Assembly (NCBI GenBank): GCA_030538475.1
Contig: JAUNTX010000003.1
Location: forward strand, 62,001 to 126,000
Reading direction: 5' to 3'
DNA: 64,000 nt
DNA from: Dermabacter sp.
Lineage (GTDB): Bacteria > Actinomycetota > Actinomycetes > Actinomycetales > Dermabacteraceae
Shown: in pieces, positions 58,392 to 64,000 of the stretch
Numbering within the stretch: position 1 is the first letter of the stretch
Layout of the letters: each line of letters opens with the position of its first letter
Made by a program: the position numbers and the translations under genes
The notes under the pieces: model-generated
Databases searched by the model: none
What the model was told of the DNA's origin: nothing
What the model saw: only the letters and a program-made list of their open reading frames with translations

Positions 58392-59228
58392 TCAACGCTC
58401 CGCGGCGTCGATCATCTCGGTTGGTTCGTCGTCGATCACAACATCAGCGTCGACGATATCCTCGTCTTCCGCAGCGCGGTGCCCCGGCTTCGTGAGCTCA
58501 AGGCTCGCCAGGTGCTTCTGCAGCCGCTTGGACATGGGAAGAAAAGTGCCGAGCGTTAGACCGCCAGAAACCACCGCTCCGAGCACAGGAATCGCCTTCG
58601 CGACTCCACCAGCGAAGAGCTTCTTGGTCATGCTGACCCCGAGATAGCTTGCGACCTTCTTAACCACCGGATAGAGCACGCCCTTTGTGAGAGCCTTCTG
58701 GGGTAGCTTCTTCGCGACATTGGCAGCGATCATGGCAGCTACCTTCGTCACACCGTTCTGCGCGATTTGCACGCCGAACATGACGCCCACAAAGAGGGTC
58801 AGCATGCTCTCTGTGGCTTCGTCCATCTTGTCGCCGTCCTCTGCGAAGAGGTCCGGCCAGCCGTAGATGTAGGCGAGCTTCTGGGAGATCCGCAGCATGT
58901 GGCCGATGTACTGAGCGAGGTCCGCGGGCACCGTGCCGATCATGGCGAATCCGCCGGGAATCCCTGCGAGCGCGGAGAGGCCGGTGACCTTGCTCGTCTC
59001 GTACTTGATCGCAGTGTTGGCGATCTCGTTGAGGGAGCTTAGCGGAATGTTGGCCGCGGCGGGGCTCTCTGCGATTGCCCGCTCGATCTGCTGTTCGGTG
59101 CAGTGGCGCTCTAGTGCTGTGCGTAGGTAGGAGGCTCGATTGATCCTCACGCCGGGCAGCCTTGCTGCTGCGTCCAGCACCTGTGAGAACTTCGAGCCAG
59201 GGTTCTCGATCTGTTGGTGTTCGGTCAT
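58392..59228 (-). CDS. EcsC-like / hydrophobic protein of unknown function
   Basis: This 278-residue protein has no clear catalytic motif. A polar N-terminal helical part (residues ~1-80) is followed by amphipathic or hydrophobic segments (GLSALAGIPGGFAMIGTVPA ~87-106; ESMLTLFVGVMFGVQIAQNG ~138-157; GGVAKAIPVLGAVVSGGLTL ~205-224) and an acidic C-terminus. The ISQKLAYIYGWPDL region and Gly-rich loops resemble EcsC-family proteins. Base composition looks lower in G+C than its neighbours, which hints at transfer. A TAGTAT box 6 bp before the ATG suggests a leaderless transcript. It stands alone between fmt and priA. Confidence 0.6.
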   Translation of the reverse strand: MTEHQQIENPGSKFSQVLDAAARLPGVRINRASYLRTALERHCTEQQIERAIAESPAAANIPLSSLNEIANTAIKYETSKVTGLSALAGIPGGFAMIGTVPADLAQYIGHMLRISQKLAYIYGWPDLFAEDGDKMDEATESMLTLFVGVMFGVQIAQNGVTKVAAMIAANVAKKLPQKALTKGVLYPVVKKVASYLGVSMTKKLFAGGVAKAIPVLGAVVSGGLTLGTFLPMSKRLQKHLASLELTKPGHRAAEDEDIVDADVVIDDEPTEMIDAAER

Positions 59229-59234
59229 GGGGTC

Positions 59235-59240
59235 ATACTA
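59235..59240 (-). promoter_or_regulatory. -10 box of the EcsC-like gene
   Basis: TAGTAT on the minus strand ends 6 bases before the ATG at 59228, giving a leaderless-type start. The remaining gap up to 59382 shows nothing else recognisable. Confidence 0.5.
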
Positions 59241-59382
59241 CTGGGGAGAATCAGACAGTGAGGGCGAGTCGTGACGCGAGAACACGCCACGGGCGCGAGC
59301 GAGGAATTGTCGCAGTCATCACCGAACCATCCGACCAACACCACCACCGCAAGCATCGCGGCTGCCGGGCGCCGCGAAGGAG

Positions 59383-61572
59383 CTAGAACACGTGCGGCGG
59401 ATCCACCTGGATGCGCAACTGGCCCGGAATCTTCTTTGCGCTGTGCACGAGCGCCGACGCCCGAACGGCGGCGACGAGCGCGGGCGCCTGATCGATCGGG
59501 GCGCGCACGATGATGCGGGTCCGCGCCTCTCCCCCGTCGCTTCCCTCCGCGTCCATCTCGGTGGGCCCAAAGATCCCCACCTCACTGCCGAGGTCGGCGT
59601 GAGCCAGCCACCTCTCGCACGCCTCGCGATCACCGCTGACCTCCACAACCTTCGTGGTGGGCGGAAACATCAGCTCGGCCCGCTGGGTGAGCACAGCATC
59701 GATGAAGGCGAACGAGCGCGGCTGCACGAGCGAGCGCAGCGCGGGATGCGGGGCGCGGCACAGCACGAGCACCTGCCCCTGATCGGCGAAGGTGCGGGTT
59801 GCGGCGATGACGTGGCTGAAGCGCCGCACCGCCTCGGTATCGGCGTCGTAGGTGGCGCGCGCGAGCGATTGATCGGCGTCCACGATGAGCGCGGCCGCAT
59901 ACCCGGCCTCCGGCAGCGGTTCGGCCCCCGGGGTCGCCACGACGATGGTGCCCGCGCTCACCTCGGCGTCGGGCACCACCCCTTCCGCGCCGCCGGAGAC
60001 CAGCAGGCGAGCCTCGGGGAAGGCGCGGCGCAAATCCTCCGCGGTGCGCGAGGAGCCGAGGACGAGGGGGCGAAACTCCGTGCGGGCGCACTCGGGGCAG
60101 CGATAGGCCGCGTGCGAGCGCGAACAGACGCGGCACGTGAGCACGGCCTCTCCCCTGCCGCGGCTGGGCAGGAGCGCGTGGCAGGTCAGGCACGAGGCGC
60201 GCGTGCCACAAAACGTGCAGGCGAGCGACGGCGCCCATCCGGAGCGAGGGACGTGAACGAGCACGGGCCCGAGCCGGAGGCCCTCGCGGATGCGCTGATA
60301 GGCCAGGCGCGGCAAGCGCGAATACCCGGCGGCGCCCTCGCGTTCGCGCAGGTACTCGTCCATGAGCTCCACGCGGGGGTGGGTTGCGGCATACGGGTAC
60401 GGGCCGGTGCGCGGCACCGGACGCGCGGGCAGGCTCACGAGCGTGCCGCGGTGCTCGAGGGAGCGCAGGAAGGCCGACGCCGTGGGCGCGAGGAACAGCA
60501 CGCCCGCGCGCTCCAGGTAGCTGCGGCTCAGGGCCACGGTGCGCGCATGCGGGTAGGGGGCACGCGGCTCCTCGTACAGATCGTCGTCGGGGTCCCACAC
60601 GAGGATGAGGGCGAGATTCTTGACCGGGGCGAAGGCGGCGCTCCTGGTCCCGATCACCACGCGCGCGCGGCCATCGAGGATCGAGAGGAACGCCGAGTAC
60701 CGACGCTGGGGGCCCGCGGCGCTCGAGAGGGTCAGGGCGTCGATGCCCGCGGCGGCGAACGCGGCCTGGGCCCGTTCCACGTCCCGCTGATCGCTCGCGA
60801 GGATGATCGCCCCCTGGTCGGGGTTCAGCGCACCGACGGCCTCGACGGCGAGCGCGCACCACGCATCCACGGGATCCAGCACAATCGAGGCGCGCGGGGT
60901 GGCCCCCTCGCGACTCGTCGCGTGGCCGAGGAAGGCGGCCAGCCCCGGGTACTTGGTCGCGTACAGGCGCTCGGGAGCGGGCGGGTCTTCGGTTTCCGGC
61001 GCGTCTTCGCGAGCGGCGGCGTCCTCGCTCTCGGCGTCCGCCACACTGTCGGCGTCCGCGACGGCCTCCGCCCGATCCTTCTCGCGCCGCGCCTGAGCCG
61101 AGGCTTCGGCGGCGGCGCTGCGCGGGGGCACGGCGAGGCGCAGCACGTCGGTCACCGAGCCCGCGTAGCGCGCGGCCACGTCCTCGCACAGGCGAAACAT
61201 GGACTCGTCGATCACCACGTCCTCGCTCACGAGCGCCTTCAGGGGCGCGAGCGGCCGCGTGGTCTCGGGCAGGGCGTGGCGCGAGCGGACGAGCGCCTCG
61301 CGGTCGCGGCCCGAGAACTGGACGCGTACCCGCTGACCGGGGACCACGTGCGCGAGCGAGGCGGGCACCGCGTACTCGAACAGCCGGTCCAGGTGCGGCA
61401 GCACGCCAAACACGTGGACGCGCGCCACCGGATCCACCTCGGCCACCTCAAATCCGGAGGTGAGGGCAAACGGCGGGCCACTCGGCTCCCCGTCGGCCCC
61501 GCCCGGCGGGAGTGCCGGGTTCGCGGCACGCGAAGCGGCCCCTTCCACGGGAGGGAAGAGGCCGTCGTTCAC
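59383..61572 (-). CDS. priA: Primosomal protein N' PriA, helicase motifs lost
   Basis: This 729-residue protein is the actinobacterial form of PriA, the replication restart factor. The N-terminal DNA-binding domain (residues ~35-130) contains RVRVQFSGRDREALV. Where E. coli PriA has Walker A (GVTGSGKTE) this protein reads LDPVDAWCALAVEAVG (near 225), so ATP binding is lost, as known for mycobacterial PriA. The zinc region is intact, with four CxxC pairs (CTFC, CLTC, CRVC, CPEC; residues ~446-495). The GTG at 61572 is the likely start, 14 bp after the FKBP stop; an upstream open frame only shadows the FKBP gene. Confidence 0.9.
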   Translation of the reverse strand: MNDGLFPPVEGAASRAANPALPPGGADGEPSGPPFALTSGFEVAEVDPVARVHVFGVLPHLDRLFEYAVPASLAHVVPGQRVRVQFSGRDREALVRSRHALPETTRPLAPLKALVSEDVVIDESMFRLCEDVAARYAGSVTDVLRLAVPPRSAAAEASAQARREKDRAEAVADADSVADAESEDAAAREDAPETEDPPAPERLYATKYPGLAAFLGHATSREGATPRASIVLDPVDAWCALAVEAVGALNPDQGAIILASDQRDVERAQAAFAAAGIDALTLSSAAGPQRRYSAFLSILDGRARVVIGTRSAAFAPVKNLALILVWDPDDDLYEEPRAPYPHARTVALSRSYLERAGVLFLAPTASAFLRSLEHRGTLVSLPARPVPRTGPYPYAATHPRVELMDEYLREREGAAGYSRLPRLAYQRIREGLRLGPVLVHVPRSGWAPSLACTFCGTRASCLTCHALLPSRGRGEAVLTCRVCSRSHAAYRCPECARTEFRPLVLGSSRTAEDLRRAFPEARLLVSGGAEGVVPDAEVSAGTIVVATPGAEPLPEAGYAAALIVDADQSLARATYDADTEAVRRFSHVIAATRTFADQGQVLVLCRAPHPALRSLVQPRSFAFIDAVLTQRAELMFPPTTKVVEVSGDREACERWLAHADLGSEVGIFGPTEMDAEGSDGGEARTRIIVRAPIDQAPALVAAVRASALVHSAKKIPGQLRIQVDPPHVF

Positions 61573-61586
61573 GGTCGGTGAGGGCG

Positions 61587-61961
61587 TCAGCGCGAGCTCA
61601 CACCCACGAGGTCGCACACGAACACGAGGGTTTCCCCGCCCTTGATGACGCCGGGAATCCCGCCGGGACCGTATGCGAGGGTGGAGGGGATCTCGAGGCG
61701 GCGGCGGCCGCCCACCTTCATGCCCTGCACGCCCTGGTCCCAGCCGGGGATGACCTGGCCGACGCCGAGGGTGAAGCGCAGCGGTTCGCCGCGATCCCAC
61801 GACGCGTCGAACTGGGCGCCGTCGGACAGGGCCACGCCGACGTAGTGCACATCAACGACGTCGCCCGCGCCTGCTTCGGGGCTGTCGCCGATGGTTTCGT
61901 CGATGATGACCAGTTCGGTGGGCTCGCTCGTGGATTCCACGCTGACCTGAGGCTTGCTCAT
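61587..61961 (-). CDS. FKBP-type peptidyl-prolyl isomerase (cytoplasmic, minimal)
   Basis: This 124-residue protein is a single FKBP domain that speeds prolyl isomerisation in the cytoplasm. Motifs are VDVHYVGVALSDGAQFDASW (residues ~40-59), FTLGVGQVIPGWDQGVQGMK (~68-87), RRRLEIPSTLAYG (~91-103) and TLVFVCDLVGV at the end. AGGAGAG lies about 10 bases before the ATG at 61961. It follows the FKBP lipoprotein gene by 43 bp, so the two isomerases are probably on one transcript with pafA. Confidence 0.95.
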   Translation of the reverse strand: MSKPQVSVESTSEPTELVIIDETIGDSPEAGAGDVVDVHYVGVALSDGAQFDASWDRGEPLRFTLGVGQVIPGWDQGVQGMKVGGRRRLEIPSTLAYGPGGIPGVIKGGETLVFVCDLVGVSSR

Positions 61962-62004
61962 AAGGGTTCTCTCCTGGGGTGGTGAGGGGTTGATGGTGGT
62001 GCGG

Positions 62005-62964
62005 TTACTGGACTTCGAGGGCGCTCGGGGAGGCCACGTAGAGGACGTCGGCGACGAACAGGAGGGTCTTTCCGGCCAGCTCGCTCGTGCTCTCCCCCTC
62101 GTTGCCGTAGGCCACGGCGGGCGGAAGGGCGAGCACGACCTGGCTGCCCGCGGCGACGCCCACGAGGCCCGAGTCCCAGCCTTCAATGACCTGGCCCTGA
62201 CCGAGCACGAAGCTAAACGGTGTGCCCCGGCCCCACGACGAATCGAACTCTTCGCCCTCCCAGGTCCAGCCCCGGTAGTGCATGACGAGGGTGTCGCCGA
62301 CGGCAGCCTCGCGGCCGCTGCCCCGCTGAGCGAGCGCGGTGATCTGCGCGGTGGGGGCCGGGCCCGTGGGCGGGGCATCGAGCGTGGGGCTGCCGTCCTC
62401 GCCGAGCGTGAAGGAGGGAAGCTCCGGGGGCAGGGGCTCGGCGGTGCCGTCGGCCCGCTGGAGTGCGACGCCGTCGATATCGCCCACCTGGATAACCTGC
62501 TGGCCGCCCGCCTCTCCCGCCATGAGGAAGCGCGAGCCCGCCGTCTTGTCGACGAAGAAGGTCGCGGCCTCGGGGCCGATTGTCTCGGCGTTCACCTGGA
62601 ACACGCCGAACGCGGAGGAGGCCCACTGGGAAGCGAGCAGGTCCCCCGTGGAGGGGTCAAAGAAGGCCGAACGGGTGATGATCGTGGAATCCTCCGTGAC
62701 CACAGTTCCGCTACCGCTGCTCACGAGCGCGGAATGGGAGCCGGTGAAGCTCAGCGGCGCGGACAGCGCGATGGACGGCTCCTGGCCGACCTCGCCGCTG
62801 ACCGTGACGCCCGAGAGCACCTCGGCTGAATCCTTGGCCGCTCCCCCATCCGATCCGCCCGCGTCAGAGGCAGGGGACGTTGAGTCCGGGGATGAGCACG
62901 CCGCGATGGAGGCGGCGGTCCCGGCCACGAGGGCGGCGCCCATGAGGCGTCTGCGAGAAATCAC
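62005..62964 (-). CDS. FKBP-type peptidyl-prolyl isomerase lipoprotein
   Basis: This 319-residue protein is a membrane-anchored isomerase. The N-terminus VISRRRLMGAALVAGTAASI then AAC has a twin arginine and a lipobox (Cys at residue ~24), so Tat export and lipidation are likely. An FKBP-like but degenerate N-terminal half (~50-200) is followed by a canonical FKBP domain (DTLVMHYRGWTWEGEEFDSS, ~228-247; GQVIEGWDSGLVGVAAGSQV, ~257-276; LPPAVAYG). The GTG at 62964 has AAGGAC 6-9 bases upstream and overlaps the pafA stop (GTGA). It would help fold exported proteins. Confidence 0.92.
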   Translation of the reverse strand: MISRRRLMGAALVAGTAASIAACSSPDSTSPASDAGGSDGGAAKDSAEVLSGVTVSGEVGQEPSIALSAPLSFTGSHSALVSSGSGTVVTEDSTIITRSAFFDPSTGDLLASQWASSAFGVFQVNAETIGPEAATFFVDKTAGSRFLMAGEAGGQQVIQVGDIDGVALQRADGTAEPLPPELPSFTLGEDGSPTLDAPPTGPAPTAQITALAQRGSGREAAVGDTLVMHYRGWTWEGEEFDSSWGRGTPFSFVLGQGQVIEGWDSGLVGVAAGSQVVLALPPAVAYGNEGESTSELAGKTLLFVADVLYVASPSALEVQ

Positions 62965-64000
62965 GGCAGTCCTTTCCACCCGGCATCGGATGCCGGGGCG
63001 TCGGAGTTCAGGGTAGCCAGCAGCTCTGAGACCTCGCTGTTCTCGGTCTCGAAAGGATCGAGCAGTGTGATGGGCCTCGCGCCCGCCACGTTGAGGCGCA
63101 GGGTGGTCCAATCGGCCACCACGTCGGCCCCCGCGGCCCGCGCGGCCCTCAGCACCTGGGAGCGCAAGTGGGCGCGGGTCGTCTCCGGCGCGTGGGCGCG
63201 CGCGTGCGCGACCTGCTCGTCGGTCAGGACCTTCGGCGCGAGGCCGCGGCGCTGCAGCGCGAAGAACACGCCGTTCTCGGGATCGATGTCGTGGAAAGCG
63301 AAGTCAAGCCTGCGCATTTGCGGATCGTCAAGGCTCACCTGGCGCCGGGCCGCGACCGCGGTAAACAGCTCGTGCTTGATGGCCCAGTCCAGTTCCCGGT
63401 TCACGAGCGAGAAGTCCTGCGACTCGAGGGCGCGAAGCCCCCGATCCCACAGGTCCACGAGCTCGGGCGCCACATCATCGAAGGTGCCGGTGACGGCCTC
63501 GAAGTAGCGGCGCTGAATCTCGAGCGCCGTGGTGAACGAGCCGTCCTCGAGAAGCAGCGGCGTCGAGCCCGTCAGATCGCGGGCGATCGTGCGAATGTCC
63601 TTGATCGGATCCGCCAGCTCGATCCCGCTGAGCCCGCGGCCCTCCTCGATATAGCGCAGAACCTGGCTCGTCATCTCGAACCGCAGCCACGTGGAGATCT
63701 CGCTCATCGTGGAGTCCCCGGAGATGACGTGCAGGCGCCTAAAGCGCGACGGGTCGCCGTGCGGCTCGTCGCGCGTGTTAATGAGCGGGCGGGCCCTCGT
63801 GGTGGCCGACGAGACGGTCTCCCACATGTGATCGGCGCGCGGGGAGAACCCGAAAACGGGGCCGTCCTCCGTCGGCAGCACCCCGCCCGAGCCCGTAAGG
63901 ATCTGGCGGGTCACGAGGAAGGGAATGAGCAGGCGGGGCAGGCGCGTGAACTCCCCGCGCCGCTCCACCATGTAGTTCTCGTGGCTGCCGAACGAGTTCC
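62961..64000 (-). CDS. pafA: Pup--protein ligase PafA (5' partial)
   Basis: These ~346 C-terminal residues belong to PafA, which attaches the prokaryotic ubiquitin-like protein Pup to lysines of target proteins for proteasomal degradation. The frame is open through base 64000 (SFGSHENYMVERRGEFTRLP at the edge), so the start lies beyond the window. Diagnostic stretches are RLHVISGDSTMSEISTWLRF (bases ~63670-63730) and LDFAFHDIDPENGVFFALQR (~63250-63310). The C-terminus ends SDAGWKGLP. Its stop overlaps the start of the FKBP lipoprotein gene (GTGA). Confidence 0.96.
   Translation of the reverse strand, partial: NSFGSHENYMVERRGEFTRLPRLLIPFLVTRQILTGSGGVLPTEDGPVFGFSPRADHMWETVSSATTRARPLINTRDEPHGDPSRFRRLHVISGDSTMSEISTWLRFEMTSQVLRYIEEGRGLSGIELADPIKDIRTIARDLTGSTPLLLEDGSFTTALEIQRRYFEAVTGTFDDVAPELVDLWDRGLRALESQDFSLVNRELDWAIKHELFTAVAARRQVSLDDPQMRRLDFAFHDIDPENGVFFALQRRGLAPKVLTDEQVAHARAHAPETTRAHLRSQVLRAARAAGADVVADWTTLRLNVAGARPITLLDPFETENSEVSELLATLNSDAPASDAGWKGLP

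Overview
The window is chromosomal DNA of a high-GC Gram-positive bacterium (Actinomycetia). The gene set is diagnostic for that class: RbpA, the Pup ligase PafA with a PafBC regulator, the HelY/TatA/TatC cluster, a GlgA of the corynebacterial/mycobacterial type next to a divergent GlgC, an ImuA'-ImuB-DnaE2 mutasome under LexA boxes of the actinobacterial TCGAAC-N4-GTTCGA type, a helicase-motif-less PriA, and split Lnt/polyprenol-phosphate mannose synthase. Two sialidases beside a sialic-acid-type ABC transporter suggest life on a mucosal or skin surface (inference). Genus cannot be fixed from the sequence; Micrococcales (e.g. Dermabacteraceae-like) or Actinomycetales both fit.

Layout. 1-4.4 kb: end of an MMPL transporter carrying a degenerate ABC-ATPase-like tail, translationally coupled to a YhgE/Pip membrane protein, followed by a hairpin and a tandem array of 20-bp repeats. 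4.6-12.8 kb: an operon for sialoglycan use (Tat lipoprotein binding protein, two permeases, a sialidase without signal peptide, a Tat-exported sialidase). 12.9-19.1 kb: SOS mutagenesis operon. 19.2-26.1 kb: type I restriction-modification operon with an Mrr-type endonuclease gene embedded in it. 26.2-28.75 kb: a small island bounded by a 137-bp direct repeat of the 3' end of an rRNA/tRNA methyltransferase gene, carrying an HTH/PIN toxin-antitoxin-like pair and an arsenite/bile-acid-type transporter. 28.7-32 kb: the methyltransferase, an ABC ATPase, an RNB ribonuclease. 32-41 kb: glycogen synthesis (glgA/glgC), SerB-like and SixA-like phosphatases, FabG, small membrane proteins, SURF1, glycerophosphodiesterase, RbpA. 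41.2-45 kb: a four-gene overlapping cluster for lipoprotein acylation and polyprenol mannose. 45-52 kb: HelY, lipid kinase, TatC, TatA, PafBC. 52-64 kb: DUF3866 protein, PH-domain protein, HisG/HisE, Rpe, RsmB, Fmt, an EcsC-like protein, PriA, two FKBP isomerases and PafA, which runs off the right end.

How things fit together. Tat substrates (sialic-acid binding lipoprotein, exported sialidase, FKBP lipoprotein) and the TatA/TatC translocase are both encoded here. DNA-damage functions recur: LexA-controlled mutasome, PafBC damage regulator, PriA restart protein. No rRNA, convincing tRNA, CRISPR array, insertion sequence or replication origin was seen. Several genes start with a TANNNT box 6-7 nt before the start codon, the arrangement of leaderless actinobacterial transcripts. 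The least explained items are the ABC-like tail of the MMPL protein, the mrr-in-hsd operon, the methyltransferase-tail-bounded island, a core-deleted amidohydrolase and two families of short tandem repeats after stop codons.
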